Shown in pieces: positions 17,274 to 26,982 of a stretch of DNA of 64,000 nucleotides (positions within the stretch are counted from its first letter, which is position 1; every line of letters starts with the position of its first letter). Origin of the DNA: Capnocytophaga sp. (GTDB lineage: Bacteria; Bacteroidota; Bacteroidia; Flavobacteriales; Flavobacteriaceae); NCBI RefSeq assembly GCF_030532915.1, contig NZ_JAUNKD010000009.1, forward strand, positions 1 to 64,000, given 5' to 3'. The translations under genes and the position numbers were made by a program. The notes under the pieces are model-generated. The model saw only the letters and a program-made list of their open reading frames with translations, ran no database searches and was not told where the DNA came from.

Positions 17274-19460
17274 TTAATTGGTAAAAAGCAATTCGCGATA
17301 TTTGGTCATTGTCCAAAGTTCGTCATCAACCATAATTTCGAGTTTGTCGCAATGATAACGGATTTCATCAAAGAAAGGCTTCACCTCGTTGCAATAGGCG
17401 TTGGCTTGGGCTTCGGCGTTTTCGAGTTTGTTGGCTTTTTTTCGCGCTTCAATCATTGCATCGACCTTGCTATGAATGATTTTGATATGCTCCGAAATAC
17501 GTTTGATTAATTCAAGTTGTTCAGCGGCAACTTCTTGATAGTCATTACCAAAGATTTCTTTCAGTCCCTTCACGTTTTCAATTAAGGTGTTTTGGTAACG
17601 CACCGCCGTGGGGACGATGTGGTTGCGGGCAATATCGCCGATGAGTCGCCCTTCAATTTGAATGTTTTTGGTGTATTCTTCCAATTCGATTTCGTATCGG
17701 GCTTCAATTTCAACACGTGTCATTACACCCAATTCCTCAAAAAGAGCGATGGCTTTTTCCGAAATATTGGCTTTCAGGGCTTCGGGCGTAGTTTTGTTGT
17801 TGCTCAGCCCTCGTTTGGCGGCTTCTTTTTCCCACGCCTCACTGTATCCGTCGCCTTCAAAACGAATTTTTTTGGATTGCTTGATGTATTCACGCAGTAC
17901 GTTGAAAATGGCTTCGTCTTTTTTGAGTCCTTTTTGTTCTATGAGTGAATCGACTTCCTTTTTGAAAGCGATTAACTGCTTGGCAACGATGGAGTTGATG
18001 ATGGTCATCGGCTTTCCGCAATTGGCTTTTGAACCAACGGCACGGAACTCAAATTTATTTCCGGTGAAGGCGAATGACGAGGTGCGGTTGCGGTCGGTAT
18101 TGTCCAAAAATAAATCCGGAATTTTTCCGACAACGTTGAGTTTCAGGTCGGTTTTCTCTTCGGGAGAAAGTTTTCCGTTTGAAACATCTTCCAATTCATC
18201 AAGCACGCGGGTTAGTTGCTCGCCGATAAACACGGAAACGATTGCCGGTGGCGCTTCATTTGCCCCCAAACGATGGTCGTTACTTGCCGAAGCCACCGAA
18301 GCGCGCAACAGTTCTTCGTAATCGTGAACGGCTTTGATGGAGCAGATGAAAAACGTTAAAAATTGTAAATTTTTCATTGGTGTTTTCCCAGGTGCTAACA
18401 AATTTATGCCCGTATCAGTAGCAAGCGACCAGTTGTTGTGCTTGCCCGAACCATTTACGCCAGCAAAAGGTTTTTCGTGGAAAAGCACCATAAAGTCGTG
18501 ACGTTCAGCTACTTTGTTCATTACGTCCATCAGTAGGGAATTTTGATCAACCGCCAGATTGGCTTCCTCAAAAATGGGAGCTAATTCAAACTGATTGGGA
18601 GCCACTTCGTTATGTCGGGTTTTTACGGGAATTCCCAGCAGAAGGCACTCGTGTTCCAAATCGCGCATATAACTCAGCACACGGTCGGGGATAGAGCCAA
18701 AGTAGTGATCGTCAAGTTGTTGCCCTTTTGCGGCTTGATGCCCTAATAAGGTTCTGCCGGCAATCATCAAATCGGGTCGGGTGCCTGCCAAGGCTCTGTC
18801 CACCAAAAAATATTCTTGTTCCCAGCCCAAAGTCGGAGTTACTTTATTTACGTTTTTGTCGAAATATTTAGCAACTTCGGTAGCGGCGTGGTCAATGGCG
18901 GTTAGGGCTTTGAGTAGCGGGGTTTTATTGTCGAGCGCTTCGCCTGTGTAAGAAATGAAAATCGTTGGTATGCAGAGGGTTGTTCCGTAAACGAACGGAG
19001 GCGAGGTGGGGTCCCAAGCGGTATAGCCACGCGCCTCGAAAGTGTTTCGGATTCCCCCGTTCGGGAAACTTGACGCATCAGATTCTTGCTGAACGAGTTG
19101 CCCGCCGCCAAATCGTTCAACGGCACGGCTTCTGCCAACGGGTTCAAAAAAGGCGTCGTGCTTTTCGGCAGTTGTTCCCGTTAGGGGTTGAAACCAGTGG
19201 GTGTAATGCGTAGCGCCCTTTGAAATCGCCCAATCGCGCATAGCTGCCGCCACTTGGTCGGCTACTCTGCGGTCAATTTTGACACCGTATTTAATGGCGC
19301 TCATCACGCTTTCAAAGGCTTCGTTGGTCATAAACTGACGCATTGCTTCTTCATTAAACACATTTTTTCCGAAAAGTTCGGAACGCTTTCCTTTTTCGGT
19401 GATGATAACGGGTTTTCGTTCGCCCACCTTTTTTAGTGCATTAAATCGTAAATTTGGCAT
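17274..19460 (-). CDS. glnN: Glutamine synthetase type III
   Basis: ATP-dependent synthesis of glutamine from glutamate and ammonium, the main ammonia-assimilating enzyme of many Bacteroidetes. The 728-residue length is typical of the GSIII class and much longer than GSI. Recognisable segments are the N-terminal FGKNVFNEEAMRQF, GWEQEYFLVD, KTRHNEVAPNQFELAPIFEE, HEKPFAGVNGSGKHNNWSLA (ATP/glutamate region), LGANEAPPAIVSVFIG and NRTSSFAFTGNKFEFRAVG. It is a single-gene unit with a canonical promoter at 19483-19512. Confidence 0.96.
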   Translation of the reverse strand: MPNLRFNALKKVGERKPVIITEKGKRSELFGKNVFNEEAMRQFMTNEAFESVMSAIKYGVKIDRRVADQVAAAMRDWAISKGATHYTHWFQPLTGTTAEKHDAFFEPVGRSRAVERFGGGQLVQQESDASSFPNGGIRNTFEARGYTAWDPTSPPFVYGTTLCIPTIFISYTGEALDNKTPLLKALTAIDHAATEVAKYFDKNVNKVTPTLGWEQEYFLVDRALAGTRPDLMIAGRTLLGHQAAKGQQLDDHYFGSIPDRVLSYMRDLEHECLLLGIPVKTRHNEVAPNQFELAPIFEEANLAVDQNSLLMDVMNKVAERHDFMVLFHEKPFAGVNGSGKHNNWSLATDTGINLLAPGKTPMKNLQFLTFFICSIKAVHDYEELLRASVASASNDHRLGANEAPPAIVSVFIGEQLTRVLDELEDVSNGKLSPEEKTDLKLNVVGKIPDLFLDNTDRNRTSSFAFTGNKFEFRAVGSKANCGKPMTIINSIVAKQLIAFKKEVDSLIEQKGLKKDEAIFNVLREYIKQSKKIRFEGDGYSEAWEKEAAKRGLSNNKTTPEALKANISEKAIALFEELGVMTRVEIEARYEIELEEYTKNIQIEGRLIGDIARNHIVPTAVRYQNTLIENVKGLKEIFGNDYQEVAAEQLELIKRISEHIKIIHSKVDAMIEARKKANKLENAEAQANAYCNEVKPFFDEIRYHCDKLEIMVDDELWTMTKYRELLFTN

Positions 19461-19482
19461 AGAGTATCTTTTTTTTATGGGG

Positions 19483-19512
19483 CAAAAGTAAAAATAATAT
19501 ATAAAAATACAA
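19483..19512 (-). promoter_or_regulatory. Promoter of glnN
   Basis: On the minus strand TTG (19510-19512), 19 nt, then TACTTTTG (19483-19490). Exact match to the Bacteroidetes consensus, 23 bp before the start codon. Confidence 0.8.
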
Positions 19513-19688
19513 TAGACCCCCTTAAAAAAATGTTTCTGTTGTAAAATAAATAGTGTTTTTTAGAAATTTCGTTGTTTTTGAAATGGAAATAAATTGAAGC
19601 GAGAGATGAAAATATTTAATTAAAATTTTTATAATGAAAGAAAATAATCGTACTTTTGTAGCAGATAATTATTAAAAATAATTCATTT

Positions 19689-20834
19689 ATGAAAAAATTA
19701 ATTGTATTGGCAGGTGTTGTTTTTACACTGGTAGCCTGTCGAGGAAACAAAGATGACGTTGTTCCGCCCGAACAAACAAACACGAAAATTATTTTGGGAT
19801 TTGAAAATGACTTGGCTGCGTACAAGGTTCCTAAAAACATTCCAATTAATTATTTTGGTCCTAATTTACTCTGTTACATTTATGATTTGGCTGACGCATT
19901 GGCCGCTTCGAATGCCGAGTTGAATCGGTTTTATGATAAATATCAGATTGTTAATAGTTCAGGAGCTGAAATTAAAAACAATGAACACGGTATGGTTTTT
20001 GCCGGTGACCAAGAACGCAATGAGTACATTTGCCGGCCGTATAAGTTTGAAAAAGAATGTGATGAGAGCAAAACCACAAGAGGAATCAGAGAAAGAAAAG
20101 TGTACGGACTTATGCCCAAAGAACGAATTGTGGCGTTTTACAAAATGAAAGTGGCTGTGGATAGCAATTTAGGAGGGCAGTATGAGTACGAAACGTCTTC
20201 TTTTTACGTTTTTCCTACTGACCAAGCCTATGCCGAATATGTGGGAATATTGAAATCTATTTACAATGATGAAGCCGAGCCCTACAAATTTGTGGATGTG
20301 CATCAAAAAGGCTTTCCGTTGATTCTTTTAGGTGTTAAGCGAGACGGTTACAATTATCCGCCGCTTGATTATATTCCACATACGGTTTTTCCATACAATA
20401 ATGGAGAAACCCAACCTCCTTTTACCTATTATAACTCAACAGATGCGATGCACGTACTTAATGAACGTTACAAAAAAGCATTTTTTGGTAAGTATCGTTT
20501 TGAAAATTATGATAAAAGAGAACTGAATAATGTAGGAATATTTCAAAATGAGGCGATTGTAGTAACGGATGCCGAGAAGATTCTCAATGAAAATTCACCA
20601 AAATCCAATGCAAATTTGCAGATTTACATTGGTGGTAGTTACAGTTATTCAATGTATTTGAACAGCTTGAATATTAAATTATTGCCTGAACATAAAACAA
20701 TTGCGTTTTATCATTATGGAGATTTGCGTTTGTTTGCTTTGTTCCCTAATACGGATTCGTACAATGAATATGTGTTGATACTCAAAGGGGTAATCAATAA
20801 GAAAGAGGCGCAAGATAAAATTTTTGTGGAATAG
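19689..20834 (+). CDS. Putative lipoprotein with internal repeat
   Basis: A 381-residue protein of no family I recognise. The signal MKKLIVLAGVVFTLVAC ends in a lipobox Cys, so it is probably an outer-membrane or periplasmic lipoprotein. Two segments look duplicated: KERIVAFYKMK...FYVFPTDQAYAEYVGILKSI (about residues 150-190) and EHKTIAFYHYG...FALFPNTDSYNEYVLILKGV (about 340-373). Both end in the pattern FPxxxxYxEYVxILK, suggesting tandem domains. A -7-like TACTTTTG lies at 19651-19658. It is transcribed alone and ends at a strong hairpin. Confidence 0.75.
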   Translation: MKKLIVLAGVVFTLVACRGNKDDVVPPEQTNTKIILGFENDLAAYKVPKNIPINYFGPNLLCYIYDLADALAASNAELNRFYDKYQIVNSSGAEIKNNEHGMVFAGDQERNEYICRPYKFEKECDESKTTRGIRERKVYGLMPKERIVAFYKMKVAVDSNLGGQYEYETSSFYVFPTDQAYAEYVGILKSIYNDEAEPYKFVDVHQKGFPLILLGVKRDGYNYPPLDYIPHTVFPYNNGETQPPFTYYNSTDAMHVLNERYKKAFFGKYRFENYDKRELNNVGIFQNEAIVVTDAEKILNENSPKSNANLQIYIGGSYSYSMYLNSLNIKLLPEHKTIAFYHYGDLRLFALFPNTDSYNEYVLILKGVINKKEAQDKIFVE

Positions 20835-20860
20835 AAATCTTTATCATATTAATTAATAGA

Positions 20861-20895
20861 AAAAACGTTGTTAAACCAAGTTTAACAACGTTTTT
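20861..20895. terminator. Bidirectional terminator
   Basis: AAAAACGTTGTTAAAC (20861-20876) with its exact complement at 20880-20895. It serves both the lipoprotein gene and the convergent etfA. Confidence 0.9.
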
Positions 20896-20908
20896 GATTA
20901 GCAAAAAA

Positions 20909-21865
20909 TTACGCTTTAAATTTTCTTAATTTTTCAATGAGTTTGGGAACCACTTCAAAAGCGTCGCCCACCACGCCATAGTCGGCAGCTTTGAAAAACG
21001 GCGCATTTTCATCGGAATTAATAACTACTTTCACTTTCGAGGCATTCACACCGGCTAAATGTTGAATGGCACCCGAAATACCGATGGCGATGTAGAGGTT
21101 CGTGCTGATAGGTTTTCCGGTTTGCCCTACGTGTTCTTCGTGCGGACGCCAATCCATATCGGCAACGGGCTTGGAGCAGGCAGTGGCAGCGCCTAATACT
21201 TCGGCAAGCTCTTCAATCATTCCCCAGTTTTCAGGACCTTTGAGTCCGCGACCGCCCGAAACCACGATTGAGGCATCGTCAAGTGATACTTTTTTGTTGT
21301 TTTTTTCAATTTTGGTTACTGTGGTGTTAAAATCGGTATCTGTTAGGGACGGACTGAAATTTTCTACCTGCATATCGGTGGGCGTTTCTCTTAATCCGTA
21401 AGCATTTGCCGATAACCCAATGATTTTTTTGGGTGTGTCGATTCGGGTTAAACCGATGGCTTTGTTTGAAAAAACATTGCTTTTTACCACAAAATCAGTT
21501 CCTTCCGGAAGTGAAATTACATTTGATACATAACCAGCTTGCAATGCCACTGCTAAAAACGGAGCTACTGCCTTTGCATTGGAAGAAGAACTCATTACAA
21601 TGATGTTACTGTTTTCTTTTTCAGCTATTTGAGTTATTGTTTTGGAAACGGCTTTGGCAGAAAAATGATTGAGTTTTTCTGCTTTAACGTCAATTACTTT
21701 ATGTACGCCGTAATTTTTTAACGCACTTACCTCATCAACGTTTATGGCAACCGCCACCACCGAAGTGTTTTGATTTTCAGCGACGGCTCGTGCATACGAA
21801 GCCACTTCAAAAGCCGATTTTTTTAATTTTCCGTTTTCGGAATCAATATATATTAGTACAGACAT
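20909..21865 (-). CDS. etfA: Electron transfer flavoprotein, alpha subunit
   Basis: FAD-binding subunit of the ETF heterodimer, which carries electrons from acyl-CoA dehydrogenases to the respiratory chain. The 318-residue protein has the N-terminal ETF fold (LIYIDSENGKLKKSAFEVAS) and the C-terminal FAD domain with SGRGLKGPENW, HVGQTGKPISTNLYIAIGIS and GAIQHLAGV, the EtfA signature. It lies 46 bp downstream of etfB in the same operon. No dehydrogenase gene is adjacent in this window. Confidence 0.96.
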   Translation of the reverse strand: MSVLIYIDSENGKLKKSAFEVASYARAVAENQNTSVVAVAINVDEVSALKNYGVHKVIDVKAEKLNHFSAKAVSKTITQIAEKENSNIIVMSSSSNAKAVAPFLAVALQAGYVSNVISLPEGTDFVVKSNVFSNKAIGLTRIDTPKKIIGLSANAYGLRETPTDMQVENFSPSLTDTDFNTTVTKIEKNNKKVSLDDASIVVSGGRGLKGPENWGMIEELAEVLGAATACSKPVADMDWRPHEEHVGQTGKPISTNLYIAIGISGAIQHLAGVNASKVKVVINSDENAPFFKAADYGVVGDAFEVVPKLIEKLRKFKA

Positions 21866-21911
21866 AGTTTCTTTTTTATATTATAATTTGTTTAAAAAGA
21901 GTGTTTTGTGT

Positions 21912-22658
21912 TTAAATTACTTTTGCTTCGTTGTGTAACAAATCAATGAGTTGGTCTAAATTATCGGGCGAAATCATTTTAACAGCCTGTTTTGCAGGTA
22001 ACTTCTCAAACGCAACGGGCGTTGTGTGTGTTGCCGTGTTTTCGGTTTCAATGACCGTAATTTGCTTGGTTCGGGCAGCCATCAGGTTTCGCATATTGGG
22101 TATGCGCAAATCTTTTTCTTCAACCAACCCTTTTTGTCCGGCAACAACTAGTGGCAGTTGAGCCGTAACGGTTTCTTTTCCACTTTCAACCTCACGAACC
22201 GAAGTTGCGCTGTTTGCGTCTATTTCAAGCGAAACGCATTTATCAATAAACGGAACGTCAAGCAGTGCGGCAATCGTTGCTCCAACCATTCCGCCGTTGT
22301 AATCAATGGATTCTTTTCCGGTGATAATCAAATCATAAGCGCCTTCTCGGGCTATTTTTGCAATTTGTGAGGCTACAAAAAATCCGTCGGTAGCTACGGC
22401 ATTAATCCGAATAATTTCATCGGCTCCCAAGGCAAAGGCTTTGCGTAGTGTGGGTTCCGTTTCAGCAGTTCCGACATTGATTAACGTTATGGAAGCGCCT
22501 AATTTTTCCTTTAATAAAATGGCTTTGGTCAAACCAAATTCGTCACTCGGATTGATGATGAACTGAACGCCGGTGGTGTCAAATTTCCGATTTTCGTCCG
22601 TGAAATTTATTTTTGAAGTGGTGTCAGGCACACTGCTGATACAAACTAATATCTTCAT
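21912..22658 (-). CDS. etfB: Electron transfer flavoprotein, beta subunit
   Basis: AMP-binding subunit of ETF, 248 residues. It starts MKILVCISSVPDTTSKINFT (the family's K-x-x-V-P-D-T/S opening), with FIINPSDEFGLTKAILLKEK, ALGADEIIRI and the AMP loop region DLIITGKESIDYNGGMVGATIA. It is the first gene of etfB-etfA, with a canonical promoter just upstream. Confidence 0.96.
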   Translation of the reverse strand: MKILVCISSVPDTTSKINFTDENRKFDTTGVQFIINPSDEFGLTKAILLKEKLGASITLINVGTAETEPTLRKAFALGADEIIRINAVATDGFFVASQIAKIAREGAYDLIITGKESIDYNGGMVGATIAALLDVPFIDKCVSLEIDANSATSVREVESGKETVTAQLPLVVAGQKGLVEEKDLRIPNMRNLMAARTKQITVIETENTATHTTPVAFEKLPAKQAVKMISPDNLDQLIDLLHNEAKVI

Positions 22659-22688
22659 AATCTGTGATGTATTAAAATTGAATTAGCA

Positions 22689-22717
22689 CAAAGATAATAA
22701 AAATAGTTATAGTGCAA
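22689..22717 (-). promoter_or_regulatory. Promoter of etfBA
   Basis: On the minus strand TTG (22715-22717), 18 nt, then TATCTTTG (22689-22696). It lies 31 bp upstream of the etfB start. Confidence 0.75.
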
Positions 22718-22824
22718 GTTTTTTGTCAAGAAAAAATAATAAAATGATGTTTATGAACGAATTAAAATGCGATTAATTTGCATATTTCTTACTTTTTTTC
22801 GTTCTTTGTCAAAAAATAAGGATT

Positions 22825-23358
22825 ATGAACAGTATTATAAAAAATATCGGGAAGAAGTTTTTGTTGTCTTTTGTGTTGATTTTCAGTGTTATGGCAACTT
22901 CTTTTGCTCAAAATCAATCGGACGGGAAGGTAGCGTTTAGTATCAAAAAAGGATTTTCAACCGTTAAGGGCGAATTTCAAAAGTTTGATTATGCAATTGA
23001 TTTAAACGGAGAAATTGGCGGAACTGCCCGGGTGGCGAGCGTTAAAACCAAAAGTGCCAATAGAGACAAACACTTGCAAAGCGAAGATTGGTTTTTTGCG
23101 GAAAAATATCCGATGATAGAAGTTAAGTCGCAGAAAATCAACAAAAAATCAGATATGGAATATGTCGGAGTTTTTGAGGTGAAAATCAAAGGAAAAACCG
23201 AAACGAAAGAAATTCCGTTTCAGGTTGTTAATCAAAACGGCAAAAAATATTTTAAGGCTAATTTTCAGCTTTCGTTAGACACCTTTAATATAGGTAGCGG
23301 TTTTCTCGGTTTTCTTGTAGGTGATAAAGTTACGGTTGATTTGAATCTTCCTTTTTAA
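22825..23358 (+). CDS. YceI-family periplasmic protein
   Basis: A 177-residue secreted lipocalin-like beta-barrel protein. The signal peptide covers about residues 1-28 and ends ATSFA-QNQ. The body has the YceI pattern: FSIKKGFSTVKGEFQKFDYAI, then a Lys/Arg-rich strand (NRDKHLQSEDWFFAEKYP) and FEVKIKGKTETKEIPF. Members bind isoprenoid-type or amphipathic ligands; the ligand here is unknown. It is a single gene facing away from etfB. Confidence 0.85.
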   Translation: MNSIIKNIGKKFLLSFVLIFSVMATSFAQNQSDGKVAFSIKKGFSTVKGEFQKFDYAIDLNGEIGGTARVASVKTKSANRDKHLQSEDWFFAEKYPMIEVKSQKINKKSDMEYVGVFEVKIKGKTETKEIPFQVVNQNGKKYFKANFQLSLDTFNIGSGFLGFLVGDKVTVDLNLPF

Positions 23359-23384
23359 TAAAAATTGAATTGTTTGTAAAAACG

Positions 23385-23424
23385 AACCTTTGTCAAAATT
23401 TATTTTTTTTGACAAAGGTTTTTT
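23385..23424. terminator. Bidirectional terminator
   Basis: AACCTTTGTCAAAA (23385-23398) with its complement at 23407-23420, then T to 23424. It lies between yceI-like and the convergent kdsD. Confidence 0.9.
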
Positions 23425-23449
23425 GTTGTTATTGAGGTAGTTATAAAGG

Positions 23450-24412
23450 CTAAATCAGTCCTTCTTGCACCAAATTATGCAAATGCACTACACCTATATA
23501 TATATTGTTTTGCGTAACTAACAGCTGTGTGATTTTGTTATTTTCTATAACGTCCAGTGCATCAACGGCTAAGGTGTCTGCGTCAATAGTTTTTGGGTTG
23601 GGACTCATCACGTCTTTTGCGGTAAGCCCCGTGATGCTGTCCGTTTTGCTGAGCATTCTACGGATATCGCCATCGGTAACCACACCTATGATGGCGTTTC
23701 CGTCAATTACAGCGGTGGCTCCGAGCATTTTTTCTGAAATTTCAACAATCACCTTTTTGATGTCAGTCTCAGGGGCTACTTGCGGTTTTTGATTATTCGC
23801 CACAATATCAGCTACTTTCAAGTATAGGCGTTTACCCAAGGCGCCTCCGGGGTGGTACTTTGCAAAATCACTGCTGCCAAATTGCTTCATTTCCAGCAAG
23901 CAAACGGCGAGTGCATCACCTAAAACCAGTTGGGCGGTGGTGCTGGTGGTGGGTGCTAAATTGTTAGGACAAGCTTCTTTTTCAACGTGTGCATACAAAA
24001 CACAATCAGCTTGTTGCCCCAAAACGGAATTTTTATTTGACGTAATGGCGATGAGTTTGTTGTTGCCGCGTTTTAACAGCGGAACGAGCACTTTTATCTC
24101 AGGGGTGTTACCGCTTTTTGAAATGCAAATGATCACATCATCGTTTTGAATGATGCCTAAATCGCCGTGAATGGCGTCAGCGGCGTGCATAAAAATGGCG
24201 GGTGTGCCGGTTGAGTTCATCGTGGCAACAATTTTTTGCGCAATTATGGCACTTTTTCCAATTCCGGTAATTACGACTCTTCCTTGTGAATTTAATATGT
24301 AATTAACAGATTTTATAAAATCATCATCAATAAAATCGGCTAATTTTAAGATAGCTTTCGATTCTTCAAGAATTGTTTTTTTTGCAATTTCAATAATTTT
24401 TTTTGTTTTCAT
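23450..24412 (-). CDS. kdsD: D-arabinose-5-phosphate isomerase (KpsF/GutQ family)
   Basis: Converts ribulose-5-phosphate to arabinose-5-phosphate, the first step to KDO of lipopolysaccharide. The 320-residue protein has an N-terminal SIS sugar isomerase domain (VVITGIGKSAIIAQKIVATM, CISKSGNTPEI, ATTTSTTAQLVLGDALAVCL) and two C-terminal CBS domains (VAPETDIKKVIVEISEKM and SPNPKTIDADTLAVDALDVI). The start is placed at MKTKKIIEIAKKTI; nine further in-frame codons run up to 24439. It faces divergently from recQ, an order common in Flavobacteriaceae. Confidence 0.92.
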   Translation of the reverse strand: MKTKKIIEIAKKTILEESKAILKLADFIDDDFIKSVNYILNSQGRVVITGIGKSAIIAQKIVATMNSTGTPAIFMHAADAIHGDLGIIQNDDVIICISKSGNTPEIKVLVPLLKRGNNKLIAITSNKNSVLGQQADCVLYAHVEKEACPNNLAPTTSTTAQLVLGDALAVCLLEMKQFGSSDFAKYHPGGALGKRLYLKVADIVANNQKPQVAPETDIKKVIVEISEKMLGATAVIDGNAIIGVVTDGDIRRMLSKTDSITGLTAKDVMSPNPKTIDADTLAVDALDVIENNKITQLLVTQNNIYIGVVHLHNLVQEGLI

Positions 24413-24460
24413 AAAAAAAATGAATTTTTCTTTTGTCAATTAAAAAAATAGTATTACTTT

Positions 24461-24468
24461 TATCTTTG
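24461..24468 (+). promoter_or_regulatory. Probable -7 box of recQ
   Basis: TATCTTTG matches TAnnTTTG, 31 bp before the recQ start. The only TTG upstream is 25 nt away, longer than usual, so the -33 box is uncertain. Confidence 0.5.
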
Positions 24469-24498
24469 CAAAGTTAGATAAAATATAGATATAATTAG

Positions 24499-26688
24499 AT
24501 GGAAACGGCTAAAAATGATTTACAAAGTGCCTTGAAGCATTATTTCGGTTTTGAGAGTTTCAAAGGACATCAACAGGAAATTGTGCAAAGCGTTATCGAT
24601 AAAAGAGATACGTTTGTGATTATGCCAACAGGAGGAGGAAAATCGTTATGTTATCAGCTTCCTGCCTTGGTTTTGGAGGGTACGGCAATCGTAATTTCTC
24701 CGCTGATAGCTTTGATGAAAAACCAAGTAGATGCTATGCGCGGAATTTCATCAACCGACAGCGTGGCTCACGTTTTAAATTCATCGCTCACCAAAAGTGA
24801 AATCCGTGAAGTGATGGATGATATCAGCAATAAAAAAACCAAATTATTATACGTAGCACCTGAATCGTTAACCAAAGATGAGTATGCTAATTTTTTGAAA
24901 ACCATACCAATATCGTTTGTAGCGGTTGATGAGGCGCATTGTATTTCGGAGTGGGGACACGATTTTCGCCCCGAGTACCGAAATATCCGAACCATTATTG
25001 ATCGTTTGGGTGACAGCATTCCGGTGGTGGCACTTACGGCAACGGCAACGCCTAAGGTTCAGGAAGATATCGTTAAAAATTTAGGAATGAACGATGCCAA
25101 TGTGTTCAAATCATCGTTCAATCGCCCGAATTTGTATTACGAGGTACGTCCGAAAACCAAAAACGTAGATGCCGATATTATTCGTTTTGTGAAACAAAAT
25201 GGTAAAAAATCAGGAATTATTTATTGTTTGAGTCGTAAAAAAGTAGAAGAACTGGCTCAAACACTGCAAGTTAATGGAATTACGGCAGTGCCTTATCACG
25301 CCGGATTAGATGCCAAAACCCGTGCCAAACATCAAGATATGTTTTTGATGGAAGAGGTGGACGTGGTGGTGGCAACCATTGCTTTCGGAATGGGGATTGA
25401 CAAGCCCGACGTGCGTTTTGTTATTCATCACGACATCCCCAAAAGCATTGAAAGCTACTATCAAGAAACCGGACGTGCGGGGCGTGATGGTGGTGAAGGA
25501 CATTGTTTGGCGTTCTACTCGTATAAAGACGTTGAAAAATTAGAGAAATTTATGGTGGGCAAACCCATTGCCGAACAAGAAATCGGGCAGGCGTTGTTGC
25601 AAGATATCGTTGCTTATGCCGAAACGTCAAGTTCACGCCGTAAATTTATTTTGCATTATTTCGGAGAAGAATTCGACGAAGTAAACGGAGAAGGTGCCGA
25701 TATGGACGATAACGTGCGTTACCCCAAAACCAAAAAAGAAGCCAAAGGCGATGTGGTTAAACTACTGAATGTCATACTCGCAACCAAACAAAAGTTCAAA
25801 GCCAAAGACCTTGTCAATACCCTCATCGGAAGGGTAACGGCTATTATTAAAGCACATAAAATTGATGAGCAGGAGTTTTTTGGTATCGGAAAAGATAAAG
25901 ACGATTTCTATTGGACGGCACTTTTGCGTCAGGTGATGGTTAATGGGTTGATATATAAAGATATAGAAACCTATGGCGTAATGTTCATCACTGATAAAGG
26001 GCGGGAGTATTTAAAAGATGTACCTTCTTTTATGATGACCGAAGACCATATTTACGAAGAAGAACCCGAAGACCTAAATGCCTCAGGCGGAGGGGTTGCT
26101 GATGCGGTTCTCTTAGGAATGTTGAAAGATTTGCGCAAAAAAGTAGCCAAACAAAAAGGCGTGCCGCCATTTGTGGTTTTCCAAGACCCGTCATTGGAGG
26201 ATATGGCGCTGAAATATCCCATTACCATTTCCGAACTTACCAATGTTCACGGGGTGGGCGAGGGTAAAGCTAAAAAATACGGAAGTGAGTTTGTAAAGCT
26301 CATCGGTAAATACGTGGAAGAAAACGATATTTTACGAGCCGAAGATTTAATCGTAAAAACCACAGGTTCAAATTCTTCCTTGAAATTGTACATCATTCAA
26401 AATATCGACCGAAAATTGCCGTTGCCCGATATTGCAAAAGCCAAAGGACTGGAAATGGACGATTTTTTGAAAGAAGTGGAGCAAATCGTTTACAGCGGAA
26501 CCAAATTGGATATCAATTATTGGATTGAAGAAATTTTTGACGAAGAACAACAAGAAGAACTTCACGAATATTTTATGGAAGCTGAAACCGATAAAATTTC
26601 GGTAGCCTCAAAAGAATTTGACGGTGATTATGAAGATGATGAGCTTCGTATGTATCGAATTAAATTTATTAGTGAAGTAGCAAATTAA
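24499..26688 (+). CDS. recQ: ATP-dependent DNA helicase RecQ
   Basis: A 3'-5' helicase of recombination and fork repair, 729 residues. The helicase core shows Walker A MPTGGGKSLCYQLP (Lys48), the DEAH box in VDEAHCISEWGHDFRP, ALTATATPKVQEDI (motif III) and motif VI QETGRAGRDG. An RQC region follows (about 410-520), then an HRDC domain (KDLRKKVAKQKGVPPFVVFQ to GVGEGKAKKYG, about 540-615) and an acidic tail. The canonical Cys4 zinc site of the RQC domain is not obvious: the expected region (SSSRRKFILHYFGEEFDEVN) has no cysteine, a substitution I believe common in Bacteroidetes RecQ. Confidence 0.95.
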   Translation: METAKNDLQSALKHYFGFESFKGHQQEIVQSVIDKRDTFVIMPTGGGKSLCYQLPALVLEGTAIVISPLIALMKNQVDAMRGISSTDSVAHVLNSSLTKSEIREVMDDISNKKTKLLYVAPESLTKDEYANFLKTIPISFVAVDEAHCISEWGHDFRPEYRNIRTIIDRLGDSIPVVALTATATPKVQEDIVKNLGMNDANVFKSSFNRPNLYYEVRPKTKNVDADIIRFVKQNGKKSGIIYCLSRKKVEELAQTLQVNGITAVPYHAGLDAKTRAKHQDMFLMEEVDVVVATIAFGMGIDKPDVRFVIHHDIPKSIESYYQETGRAGRDGGEGHCLAFYSYKDVEKLEKFMVGKPIAEQEIGQALLQDIVAYAETSSSRRKFILHYFGEEFDEVNGEGADMDDNVRYPKTKKEAKGDVVKLLNVILATKQKFKAKDLVNTLIGRVTAIIKAHKIDEQEFFGIGKDKDDFYWTALLRQVMVNGLIYKDIETYGVMFITDKGREYLKDVPSFMMTEDHIYEEEPEDLNASGGGVADAVLLGMLKDLRKKVAKQKGVPPFVVFQDPSLEDMALKYPITISELTNVHGVGEGKAKKYGSEFVKLIGKYVEENDILRAEDLIVKTTGSNSSLKLYIIQNIDRKLPLPDIAKAKGLEMDDFLKEVEQIVYSGTKLDINYWIEEIFDEEQQEELHEYFMEAETDKISVASKEFDGDYEDDELRMYRIKFISEVAN

Positions 26689-26693
26689 AAAAA

Positions 26694-26730
26694 ATGAGGA
26701 ATTTAGGGCTGAAAATCCCTGATTCCTCAT
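26694..26730. terminator. Hairpin after recQ
   Basis: ATGAGGAATTTAGGG (26694-26708) pairs with CCCTGATTCCTCAT (26717-26730) with one bulge. A run of seven A precedes it, giving a T-run on the minus strand; on the plus strand the T-stretch is weak. Confidence 0.65.
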
Positions 26731-26982
26731 CTTATTATTTAAAACAACAAGTCGGAGGCTTTTTTGTTTTCTTATATAATAAAGCTAATTTTAACAAAAA
26801 GCACTTCCGATTTTTATGTATAAAATGTGTTAATTAGTAGGGATGAAGTTAAAAAAAGAGTAAAAAACATTAATTTTTTCATAAAAATATGGTCAGGTCG
26901 AAAAAAAACGTTTTCAGACTTGTATAATACATATTTTTTAATGACTTTTGCCCCTACAATGTTTATTTCAAAGACTGATTTT

